Shown here one piece after another: positions 1 to 5,650 of a stretch of 10,344 nucleotides of DNA. The stretch is from the NCBI GenBank assembly GCA_036505615.1, contig DASXTB010000300.1, positions 1 to 10,344 on the forward strand. Reading direction: 5' to 3'. Positions within the stretch are counted from its first letter, which is position 1. Every line of letters begins with the position of its first letter. The notes below the pieces were generated by a model. It was not told the DNA's origin. It saw nothing but the letters and a program-made list of their open reading frames with translations, and did no database searches. Both the position numbers and the translations under genes were made by a program. The stretch comes from DASXTB01 sp036505615. GTDB lineage: Bacteria; Acidobacteriota; UBA6911; JACQSX01.

Positions 1-150
1 AGCGATCAGCTCTCAGGTCTGAGCCAACAGCTCTCAGTTCCGGGCTCTCGATCATCAGTTAGCTAGCTGTTACTGGTGCCCTCATTGTCAGTCGCTTCTT
101 AGTTAATTGATAGTCTGGTAGCCGAGAGCTGTTGGCTGAGAGCTGAACGC
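1..150. repeat. Degenerate AGCTCTCAG-word repeat tract
   Basis: This tract is rich in the word AGCTCTCAG (8-16 and again near 30-37) and its complement CTGAGAGCT (136-144). AGCCAACAGCTCTC at 22-35 is matched perfectly in inverted orientation by GAGAGCTGTTGGCT at 124-137, so the RNA could form a 14-bp stem closing a loop of about 88 nt. The tract ends exactly at the TGA stop (151-153, minus strand) of the ferritin-like gene. It may act as a 3' structure or terminator for that gene, or be a degenerate interspersed repeat. No credible gene was seen in it. Confidence 0.6.
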
Positions 151-651
151 TCAGGCCCGCTCGGCGGCAGTCGTGACATCGGGCACTTCCACTCCCAGAG
201 CTGCCGCAAGATCGATCTGGTGTTCCTGCTCCTGCATCAGGATTTCGCGAATGTGCTCAGCCATCGCGTACTCACCCAGCGCTTCACACTGGCGGATGCG
301 CTCCTTGTAGTTGCGGACGGTCTGATTCTCATTGTCAAGATCAAAGCGCAACATCTGTTCGGGCTTCTCGGATGTCTTAACCGATTTGGCCTCAACCGTC
401 GGCATGCCACCCAGATAGTCGATTTGCTTGGAGATGATCAACGCGTGCTGAAGCTCCTGCTGCGCGTGGCCTTCCAGTTCCTCGGCAATCTTCATGTAAG
501 CGGCGCCCTTGAGTACTTGCGAATAAACAACGTAAGCAATGATTGCCTGATACTCGCGGGCAAGATCTTCGTTAAGCAACTCGATCAGTTTGCCTCGAGT
601 TATTTCTGTTGCCTTGTGAGTTTTCTCCTCATTGACAACCGTATTTTTCAT
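151..651 (-). CDS. Ferritin-like di-iron protein (bacterioferritin-like)
   Basis: A 166-residue protein read as a four-helix-bundle ferritin-like fold, cytosolic, expected to oxidise Fe(II) and store or detoxify iron. Ligand-type residues fall where bacterioferritin has them: Glu33 in helix A (AREYQAIIAY), Glu66 and His69 in helix B (QELQHA), and Glu141 and His144 in helix D (QEQEHQIDL). The helix C acidic ligand is probably Glu109 or a neighbour, which is less certain. No clear haem-ligand Met was recognised, so haem binding is not claimed. I chose the ATG at 651 because AAGGAG lies 6 nt upstream; a longer frame to 702 would start inside the REP-like hairpins and has no such support. The gene lies downstream of the stress gene at 851-1633 on the same strand, across 199 bp of hairpins, so co-transcription is possible but may be attenuated. 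Dps-like or DUF-type ferritins are alternatives. Confidence 0.85.
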   Translation of the reverse strand: MKNTVVNEEKTHKATEITRGKLIELLNEDLAREYQAIIAYVVYSQVLKGAAYMKIAEELEGHAQQELQHALIISKQIDYLGGMPTVEAKSVKTSEKPEQMLRFDLDNENQTVRNYKERIRQCEALGEYAMAEHIREILMQEQEHQIDLAAALGVEVPDVTTAAERA

Positions 652-679
652 GATTTGCTCCTTCGCGTTGATGTTCCGC

Positions 680-820
680 GGGCGCACAGCCGTGCGCCCC
701 AAGCCCCGGCCTCGAAAGGCCGGAGTTGAGACACTTCGAAGAACGGCCTAGAGACGGCCCTCAGGCCGTCTCTCCACTCCCAAAATGTCCAAACTCCAGC
801 GGGCGCACAGCCGTGCGCCC
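680..820. repeat. Cluster of REP-like hairpins between two minus-strand genes
   Basis: Four perfect palindromic words are packed between the ferritin-like gene and the stress gene. GGGCGCACAGCCGTGCGCCC (8-bp stem, AGCC loop) occurs at 680-699 and again, identically, at 801-820. CCGGCCTCGAAAGGCCGG (7-bp stem, CGAA loop) is at 706-723. A GAGACGGCC/GGCCGTCTC hairpin is at 750-773. Repeated identical hairpins in an intergenic gap are typical of REP/BIME-type elements. They could stabilise or attenuate the transcript running from 1633 towards 151. No -10/-35 pair was convincing here. Confidence 0.8.
747..794. repeat. Unoccupied copy of the word targeted by the IS
   Basis: CCTAGAGACGGCCCTCA (747-763) is followed by GGCCGTCTCTCC and, after a short variable segment, by AAAATGTCCAAAC (782-794). 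The first word recurs at 8882-8898, directly left of the insertion sequence. The second and third recur at 10320-10344, directly right of it. This copy is therefore a natural empty-site reference for the IS boundary. The core is a 10-bp stem (750-759 with 764-773) with a CTCA loop. Confidence 0.85.
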
Positions 821-850
821 TACAAACGCGTGAACCTGCGGCATCCACTC

Positions 851-1633
851 CTATGCTCTGTATTTCTGCTTCAGCTCCTCGTAGTGGGCCTGGCCACGCT
901 GGAAGCCGCGGTGAAAGGAATCTTCCCTGTATACTTCCGGATAATTCAGGCGCAGATACTGCTGGGCTTGCGCGTACGACTTGCCTCGCGCTCTCAACTG
1001 AAGCGCGGCTTCAAAGCCACGCCGGAAATTTGACTCGTCCCGCTTGAAATCTCCTCCCTGGGCCTGATACGCCTCTGCTTCGACATCACGCAGCCCGATC
1101 CACCACTGCTCCCGAGCCGTGTCCAAATCCTCGGCCCCGGCGCGCAGCAGAATACGGCGGGCCTCGCCGGCTTGTCTGTCATCGTCGGCAAGGGTTATCA
1201 CAACCGCGCGGCCTTTTCTCAACGCGTCTTCGTATACAAACAATTCATCGGAAGGCAGGCCCTTGAACAGCGAGTCCTCCAGAGCTTCGCCCGTTATCGC
1301 GCCTCCCACAGCTCCTGCGGCCGCACCGATCAGGCTTGCGGCAATCATTCCTACCGCGACAACGGGCCCTACTCCAGGGACAAACGAACTGGCCGCGGCT
1401 GCTCCTACCGGAAGTCCTGCGGCGGCTCCCAGCGCGCCGCCGACCACCCCTCCCACGGTCTTGCCCATGCCGGGCTGTTCGGCTTCAACGGTCGGGACGG
1501 CGGCCCATTCTTCTTCACCGGCTCCGGGAAGCAGAAAGTTGATCTTGTCGTTTGTTATTCCGGCAGAGCGCAGTTCTTGAGCAGCCTTTTCTGCGTCTGA
1601 CCGCGAAGCGAAAATTCCAACTACGGTCTTCAT
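851..1633 (-). CDS. YflT-like general stress protein with glycine-zipper segment
   Basis: A 260-residue protein of unknown biochemical function. Residues 1-35 (VVGIFASRSDAEKAAQEL, then an ITNDKINFLL strand) resemble the N-terminal domain of YflT / general stress protein 17M-type proteins. Residues 57-114 form a Gly/Ala-rich hydrophobic glycine zipper that may insert in or pack against a membrane. A second alpha/beta unit follows at about 130-172. The C-terminal part (about 175-260) is charged and aromatic-rich, with two similar RRGF and HRGF segments around 204 and 241. AGGAGGT lies 5 nt upstream of the ATG. The start is only 15 bp after the stop of the upstream DJ-1-like gene, so the two are almost certainly one operon. 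The stress role is inferred from the N-terminal resemblance and the neighbours. Confidence 0.75.
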   Translation of the reverse strand: MKTVVGIFASRSDAEKAAQELRSAGITNDKINFLLPGAGEEEWAAVPTVEAEQPGMGKTVGGVVGGALGAAAGLPVGAAAASSFVPGVGPVVAVGMIAASLIGAAAGAVGGAITGEALEDSLFKGLPSDELFVYEDALRKGRAVVITLADDDRQAGEARRILLRAGAEDLDTAREQWWIGLRDVEAEAYQAQGGDFKRDESNFRRGFEAALQLRARGKSYAQAQQYLRLNYPEVYREDSFHRGFQRGQAHYEELKQKYRA

Positions 1634-1648
1634 GCTGGACCTCCTGTG

Positions 1649-2833
1649 CTATTTGAGGGCTTCCTCCTGCTCTTTGTTCTTGAGGGTTTCCTCCTGCTCC
1701 TTGTTCGCCGACTCAGGCGTGGAGGGCTCTTCCTTCTTGGTTTCTTCCTTTTGCTCTGACTTGGCCTGCGGCTCCGTTTCTCGGGCCGGCGTCTGTTCGG
1801 GAGGCGCCTCGGTTTGAGCGGCAATTCGCGGCTTGAACGGCCCTGCGGCAAACTCCTCGACCACTTTGCGGTTGAAGGCAACCAGATCTTCTGGTTTACG
1901 GCCGGTGATCAAACCGTTGTCTGTGACAACCGCCTCGTCGACCCACTCGGCCCCTGCGTTTTTCAGGTCGGCACGAACCGATTCGACAGAGGTAAGCCTG
2001 CAACCGCCTACAATGCCGGCATCGATCAGCAGCACCGGTCCGTGGCTGAACGCGGCGACGGGCTTGCCAACCTCAAAAAATGCCCTGACGAAACTGATCG
2101 CTGCGGGATTGCTGCGGAGGGTATCTGTGTGCATCACGCCGCCGGGAATGAGCAGGCCATCGAACTCCTTTGGGTCCGCTTTTTCCAGCGGGCAATTCAC
2201 AGGGAATTCCTTTCCCCAATCTCTGCCACTCCAACCTTTCACCTTTCCGCCGGCCGGAGAAGTGAGGTGGGTGGCGGCTCCCGCAAATTCGAGCGCCGCC
2301 CTGGAGTCGGTGAGCGCCGTCTGGTCGAAACCATCGGCAACAAGGATGGCAATCTTCTTGTTCTTCAGGTTTTTCCGGCCGTGAGTTGCCTGAGGTCCCG
2401 CGAGGGCTCCAAATAAGACTCCATAAACGAGAAATACTATGAAGCTTGCAACCAGCATAAAAGCTTGCTGGGGAGCGGCCGACGAAAAGAATCCTGATCC
2501 CACCAGCGGCATGAGTGCGGCCTCCAACAAAAGCCACAATAATGCCCCCCACAACAATCCGCGTAGCCAGGCTCGGCCTGGAAAGATGCCGTAAAAAGCA
2601 AAAGCGTACGCGAGGGGAGCGATCAGGATGCCGGCCAGAAGATAAGTGATCATTCCAAGCCACCAGCCCGGTGCAAGCAATGGAGCAGTTTGCTTAGTGA
2701 GTGCCGAACCGACAAGAGCAGCGACGTCGATTTCGGGCAGACGGGCCAGAGGGGCCGCATAAATGAAAATCGTAACAATCAGCGTGGCCACCAAACCCGC
2801 CGTTATTGACCGCGCAACATTTGCTCTTCCCAT
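1649..2833 (-). CDS. Membrane-anchored DJ-1/PfpI-like protein, nucleophile Cys replaced by Ser
   Basis: A 394-residue protein in three parts. Residues 9-147 hold about four hydrophobic segments (near 9-30, 56-80, 84-110 and 122-147). Residues 158-345 are a DJ-1/PfpI (class I glutamine amidotransferase-like) domain, recognised by KIAILVADGFD at the start, GLLIPGG near 225-232, and the elbow AAFSHGPVLLIDAG at 260-273. Residues 346-394 are a Glu/Lys/Pro-rich tail. In this family the elbow normally reads A-x-C-H-G; here codon AGC gives Ser263. The early acidic position is Asp170 where PfpI has Glu. The enzyme may therefore be a serine variant, a non-catalytic sensor or a chaperone-like relative. 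AGGAGGT 5 nt before the ATG supports the start. It is the first gene of an operon with the YflT-like gene, 15 bp downstream. Confidence 0.82.
   Translation of the reverse strand: MGRANVARSITAGLVATLIVTIFIYAAPLARLPEIDVAALVGSALTKQTAPLLAPGWWLGMITYLLAGILIAPLAYAFAFYGIFPGRAWLRGLLWGALLWLLLEAALMPLVGSGFFSSAAPQQAFMLVASFIVFLVYGVLFGALAGPQATHGRKNLKNKKIAILVADGFDQTALTDSRAALEFAGAATHLTSPAGGKVKGWSGRDWGKEFPVNCPLEKADPKEFDGLLIPGGVMHTDTLRSNPAAISFVRAFFEVGKPVAAFSHGPVLLIDAGIVGGCRLTSVESVRADLKNAGAEWVDEAVVTDNGLITGRKPEDLVAFNRKVVEEFAAGPFKPRIAAQTEAPPEQTPARETEPQAKSEQKEETKKEEPSTPESANKEQEETLKNKEQEEALK
1653..1706 (-). repeat. 27-bp tandem duplication in the DJ-1-like gene tail
   Basis: Two adjacent 27-bp copies (1653-1679 and 1680-1706) differ at only two positions. 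They encode the last residues of the membrane DJ-1-like protein, giving a repeated NKEQEE-(T/A)LK peptide. The unit is a multiple of three, so the frame is kept. The tail is probably disordered, so copy number could vary between strains without cost. Confidence 0.85.
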
Positions 2834-2923
2834 AAGTAACCTCCTATTCTGTTTGTCTGTCGGAGGCGTTCTTGCTCACGCGCACAGAGGCACACAACCC
2901 CCACTTAAAGAGTTATCACGCAT

Positions 2924-2937
2924 TTGACGGCTGTCAA
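2924..2937. promoter_or_regulatory. TTGAC-N4-GTCAA palindrome, candidate operator or -35
   Basis: TTGACGGCTGTCAA is a perfect 5+5 bp inverted repeat about 90 bp upstream of the DJ-1-like start. On the minus strand it also supplies a perfect TTGACA -35 hexamer (2937-2932). However, no good TATAAT-like -10 sits 16-18 bp downstream on that strand. It could be a regulator site, an activated promoter, or chance. Confidence 0.3.
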
Positions 2938-3078
2938 CGGACCAACAGAGCGTCAGATTTCGATCGGTTATCAGGTGGCAAGCGAGCTGATACGCCGGTA
3001 AGGACTGGTGCAATTCAGATTGGGAAATGGACTGCCAGCCGACCACACCGCATTATGTGCATGCACTGGCGCGTGGCA

Positions 3079-3084
3079 TATAAT
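3079..3084 (+). promoter_or_regulatory. Perfect -10 box TATAAT
   Basis: TATAAT ends 7 nt before the ATG at 3092. Initiation 7-8 nt past a -10 box would therefore begin at or next to that ATG and give a leaderless message. No good TTGACA-like -35 was found at 16-18 bp, which weakens the call. Confidence 0.4.
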
Positions 3085-3091
3085 AATAAGG

Positions 3092-3184
3092 ATGTCGGTC
3101 ACCACGCTGATCGTGATTCATGTAGTAGGAATTCTAGCGGTTTTTATTTTCGGCTACATCCTCGGATCGGAGCGAAGGGACTAG
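3092..3184 (+). CDS. Possible 30-residue single-pass membrane peptide
   Basis: ATG to TAG encodes 30 residues: a short polar start (MSVTT), about 20 hydrophobic residues at 6-25 (LIVIHVVGILAVFIFGYILG), then a charged end (SERRD). A continuous membrane-spanning stretch with a positively charged C-terminal flank is typical of small bacterial membrane proteins. AAGG directly abuts the ATG, too close for an ordinary ribosome binding site, but TATAAT at 3079-3084 fits leaderless transcription. It lies alone between the divergent operons, 240 bp before mntH. No family was recognised, and with only 30 codons it could be chance. Confidence 0.4.
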   Translation: MSVTTLIVIHVVGILAVFIFGYILGSERRD

Positions 3185-3349
3185 CCCCGCCTGAGAAAGG
3201 GGCGAAAAAATACAGAGCCGCGCGCGTGAGCAAGCCGACCCGCGATCGATCAAATCAAAGACAGCTGGAGTTCTGCAGGCGGGAGCGTCCGCTTGCGTGT
3301 CCAAATCATTCACAAACACCTAGCGCGGCAGGGCCGCAACCAAAACTTC

Positions 3350-3388
3350 AGGGACACGGGGACGCGGCGACACGGGGACGCGGCGAAC
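3350..3388 (+). repeat. Short array of the 8-nt G-rich unit (A1)
   Basis: About five consecutive units of the form GGGGACAC / GGGGACGC / GGCGACAC run up to 19 bp before the mntH -10 box. The same unit makes the longer arrays at 5201-5320 and 5457-5650. The G-rich strand is the plus strand, matching the direction of the gene that follows. Confidence 0.75.
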
Positions 3389-3406
3389 GTAAAAATCTTT
3401 GCGGCG

Positions 3407-3412
3407 TATAAT
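3407..3412 (+). promoter_or_regulatory. Candidate mntH -10 box TATAAT
   Basis: A perfect TATAAT ends 12 nt before the mntH ATG at 3425, so the transcript would have a leader of only about 5-6 nt. That agrees with the absence of a recognisable Shine-Dalgarno sequence there. The -35 region falls at the end of the G-rich array and is not TTGACA-like. Confidence 0.45.
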
Positions 3413-3424
3413 TGAAGCCAAGCT

Positions 3425-4750
3425 ATGAATCGCAACGCCAGTTGGAAATCCACTCCGGCTCTGCCAAGTCTGGCCGAAGTTCACCGGACCGTCGCCGTGC
3501 CGCTGGAAGCGGGGTTTTGGCGCAAGCTTCTTGCCTTCTCCGGCCCCGGATATCTGGTAGCGGTCGGCTACATGGATCCTGGCAATTGGGCGACGGATCT
3601 GGCTGGTGGCGCTCGTTTCTACTATGCGCTGCTTTCGGTCATCATGTTATCCAACGTGATGGCCATGGTCCTGCAGTCGCTTTCCGCGCGTTTGGGGATC
3701 GTGGCGGGCCGCGACCTGGCGCAAGCGTGCCGGGACAACTACTCGCCCAGCGTCAGTTTTATTCTCTGGATATTTTGCGAACTCGCCATCGCCGCGTGCG
3801 ACCTGGCCGAAGTAATCGGATCGGCGATTGCCCTTAAGCTTCTATTCGGAATCCCGATCGTGGCGGGCGTCTGCATCACGGCTCTAGACGTACTGATCGT
3901 GCTCTACCTGCAGAACCGTGGCTTTCGCCTGGTTGAAGCGCTGGTTATCTCGCTGATCACCGTGATCGCCATTGCTTTCACCGCTGAAATTCTCTGGTCT
4001 AAGCCGGAATGGAAAGCTCTGGCTCTGGGATTTATTCCCTCGACGGAAATCTTGAGTAATCCCGGCATGCTTTACATTGCAATTGGAATATTGGGCGCGA
4101 CGGTTATGCCGCACAATCTTTATCTCCACTCGTCCATAGTGCAGACGCGGAAATATCTGGATACGGTGCCCAGTAAGAAGGAAGCGCTCAAGTTTGCCAC
4201 CATCGATTCCACCATCGCACTCGGCTTTGCCTTGTTCATCAACGCAGCGATCCTGGTTGTTTCGGCCGCTACCTTTCACAACACGGGGTATCAGAATGTG
4301 GCGGATATAGAGGATGCATACCGGCTGTTGTCTCCTGTTTTGGGAGTGACGATAGCTCCAATCGTCTTTGCCATAGCGCTTCTTGCTTCCGGACAAAATT
4401 CTACGCTCACGGGGACGCTGGCAGGGCAGATCGTAATGGAGGGCTTCCTGAATATCCGGCTTCGTCCCTGGCTGAGGCGCCTGATTACCAGGCTCATTGC
4501 CATCGTTCCGGCTGTCATCGTGGCGGCCCTTTATGGAGAGAAAGGAACCGGAGACCTTTTGATCCTGAGCCAGGTAATCCTGAGCCTTCAACTTCCATTT
4601 GCCGTTATTCCCCTGGTTCGATTTACCGGTCAAGAAGCGAAGATGGGGGAACTGGTGGCGCCCGTGTGGTTGCGCATTTGCGCCTGGATTATGGCCGTTG
4701 CGATTATTGTCTTCAACGTGTTGTTTTTCTGGAGCGTGGTAAGGAGATAA
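3425..4750 (+). CDS. mntH: Nramp-family divalent metal (Mn2+/Fe2+) transporter
   Basis: A 441-residue inner-membrane protein of the Nramp (NRAMP/MntH) family, which imports Mn2+ and Fe2+ with protons. The two diagnostic unwound-helix motifs are intact: DPGNW at 51-55 in TM1 (metal ligands Asp51 and Asn54) and MPHN at 228-231 in TM6 (metal-ligand Met228, with His230). The ASGQNST segment at 321-327 and about eleven hydrophobic helices complete the fold, and the length is normal for the family. The ATG at 3425 has no clear ribosome binding site but follows a TATAAT closely, suggesting a near-leaderless message. A UspA-family gene starts 24 bp after the stop and is probably co-transcribed; Nramp-Usp pairing is a recurrent arrangement. 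No obvious MntR- or Fur-type operator was recognised. Specificity for Mn over Fe cannot be settled from sequence. Confidence 0.95.
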   Translation: MNRNASWKSTPALPSLAEVHRTVAVPLEAGFWRKLLAFSGPGYLVAVGYMDPGNWATDLAGGARFYYALLSVIMLSNVMAMVLQSLSARLGIVAGRDLAQACRDNYSPSVSFILWIFCELAIAACDLAEVIGSAIALKLLFGIPIVAGVCITALDVLIVLYLQNRGFRLVEALVISLITVIAIAFTAEILWSKPEWKALALGFIPSTEILSNPGMLYIAIGILGATVMPHNLYLHSSIVQTRKYLDTVPSKKEALKFATIDSTIALGFALFINAAILVVSAATFHNTGYQNVADIEDAYRLLSPVLGVTIAPIVFAIALLASGQNSTLTGTLAGQIVMEGFLNIRLRPWLRRLITRLIAIVPAVIVAALYGEKGTGDLLILSQVILSLQLPFAVIPLVRFTGQEAKMGELVAPVWLRICAWIMAVAIIVFNVLFFWSVVRR

Positions 4751-4774
4751 GCGGGAGAGCGGGAGGGGGTCCGT

Positions 4775-5200
4775 ATGTATAAAAAAATCCTAGTGCCCCT
4801 GGAGAACTCCAAAGCAGATGGAACTATTTTGAAGCACATCGAAGAGCTGGCACGCATTCATGGTTCCGATCTGTTGTTGACGCATGTTGCCGACGGGTGG
4901 GTGGCACGCAACTACGACCGGCTGGTCCTGCGCGAATCGGAAGAAATGAAAACCGACCGCGCTTATCTGGGGCAGGTCTGCGCCGAGCTGCGCAAGAAAG
5001 GATTTCAGGCTGATTTTTATCTTGCACGCGGCGAACCAGCCGACGAAATCATCCGCCTGGTGCGCGATCAACACGTCGATCTGGTTGCCATGAGCACGCA
5101 CGGTCACGGTTTCTTAAAGGATGTCTTTCTGGGAAGCGTGTCCCGCTCTGTGCGCCACAGCGTCAATGTCCCGGTCTTGCTGTTGAAAGCGGAGGAGTAA
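4775..5200 (+). CDS. Universal stress protein (UspA family)
   Basis: A 141-residue single-domain UspA-type protein, cytosolic, with the alpha/beta Rossmann-like fold. It opens with KKILVPLENS (the family usually has VPLDGS) and closes with the nucleotide-loop region THGHGFLKDVFLGSVS, where Gly110 is followed after nine residues by Gly120-Ser121. This fits the second half of the G-2x-G-9x-G-(S/T) ATP-binding motif, but the first Gly position is Ser107, so ATP binding is likely yet not assured. A GGAGGGGG stretch 5 nt before the ATG gives a strong start. It follows mntH by 24 bp and probably modulates or accompanies metal uptake under stress (inference). Its stop codon is immediately followed by the G-rich 8-nt array. 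Confidence 0.93.
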   Translation: MYKKILVPLENSKADGTILKHIEELARIHGSDLLLTHVADGWVARNYDRLVLRESEEMKTDRAYLGQVCAELRKKGFQADFYLARGEPADEIIRLVRDQHVDLVAMSTHGHGFLKDVFLGSVSRSVRHSVNVPVLLLKAEE

Positions 5201-5320
5201 CGGACACGGGAACAAGGGGACGCGGGGACAAGGAGACACGGTGACACGGCGGCAAGGAGACACGCGGACACGGGGACAATGAGATGTGATGACACGCAGA
5301 CAGGGAGACCAAGGAGATGG
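5201..5320 (+). repeat. Array of the 8-nt G-rich unit (A2), directly after the usp stop
   Basis: About fourteen degenerate 8-nt units of the pattern GGRGACAM (for example GGGGACAA, GGAGACAC, GGTGACAC, GGGGACGC) begin at the base after the TAA of the usp gene and fade near 5320. The G-rich strand is the sense strand of mntH-usp. The array is inverted relative to the one at 5457-5650, so the two could pair across the convergent gap. Confidence 0.85.
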
Positions 5321-5374
5321 GAAGACAAAGCGCCCTGCTTTCCTGTCTCCGGATTCTCGTGTTTCGGTGTCCTA

Positions 5375-5408
5375 ACGTTCACGTCGGCGTCTTCGTGGAC
5401 GTGAACGT
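5375..5408. terminator. 11-bp hairpin between convergent genes
   Basis: ACGTTCACGTC (5375-5385) and GACGTGAACGT (5398-5408) are perfect inverted copies around a 12-nt loop. It sits mid-way between the convergent usp and glucosidase genes, where a bidirectional terminator would be expected. There is no U-tract on either side, so it is not a classical intrinsic terminator. Confidence 0.45.
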
Positions 5409-5456
5409 GGTCGTCATCGGCTTTCTTTGGTTGCTGCCCTGCCGCGCTAAGTCTCT

Positions 5457-5650
5457 GTCTCTATGTCTGCCTGTCCCCGTGCCGGCGTGTCGCCGCGTCC
5501 CCGTGTTGCCTTGTCTCTATGTCCCCGTGTCACCGCGTCCCCCTATGTCCCTGTCGCCTTGTCTCCTTGTCTCCTTGTCTCCCCGTGTCGCCGCGTCCCC
5601 TTGTCCCCCTGTCCCCTTGTCCCCTTGTCTCCGTGTCCTCGTCTCCTCCC
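5457..5650 (-). repeat. Array of the 8-nt G-rich unit (A3), overlapping the glucosidase 3' end
   Basis: About two dozen degenerate units, G-rich on the minus strand (GGGGACAA, GGGGACAG, GGGGACGC, GGCGACAC, GGAGACAA). The most regular part is 5546-5640. Bases 5546-5650 are translated as the last residues of the glucosidase; the rest lies beyond its TAG stop. Because 8 is not a multiple of 3, all three frames read the same 8-residue peptide period in different phases, and the array is naturally poor in stops. That also creates long spurious frames on both strands. Confidence 0.88.

Larger units (their letters stand above)
2834..3424. other. Divergent intergenic region
   Basis: These 591 bp separate the minus-strand DJ-1-like operon from the plus-strand mntH operon and should hold both promoters. 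Supported items are a TTGAC-N4-GTCAA palindrome (2924-2937), two perfect TATAAT boxes (3079 and 3407), a 30-codon hydrophobic ORF (3092-3184), a small GCGGC-AGG-GCCGC hairpin (3325-3337) and a five-unit G-rich array (3350-3388). Nothing recognisable was seen at 3186-3324. A long open frame at 2872-3411 does not look like a protein. Confidence 0.7.

Noticed and set aside
652..702. N-terminal extension of the ferritin-like protein
   Set aside because: It would be encoded by the REP-like hairpin at 680-699, and the ATG at 651 has AAGGAG at the right distance.
220..729. 169-codon plus-strand frame over the ferritin-like gene
   Set aside because: It is antisense to a well-supported gene and shows no domain or start signal of its own.
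2872..3411. 179-codon open frame upstream of mntH
   Set aside because: The product has no recognisable domain, its composition looks random, and its end runs through the 8-nt array. A 30-codon hydrophobic frame and promoter-like boxes overlap it.
5457..5650. CRISPR array
   Set aside because: The period is 8 nt with degenerate units and no unique spacers; no cas genes nearby.
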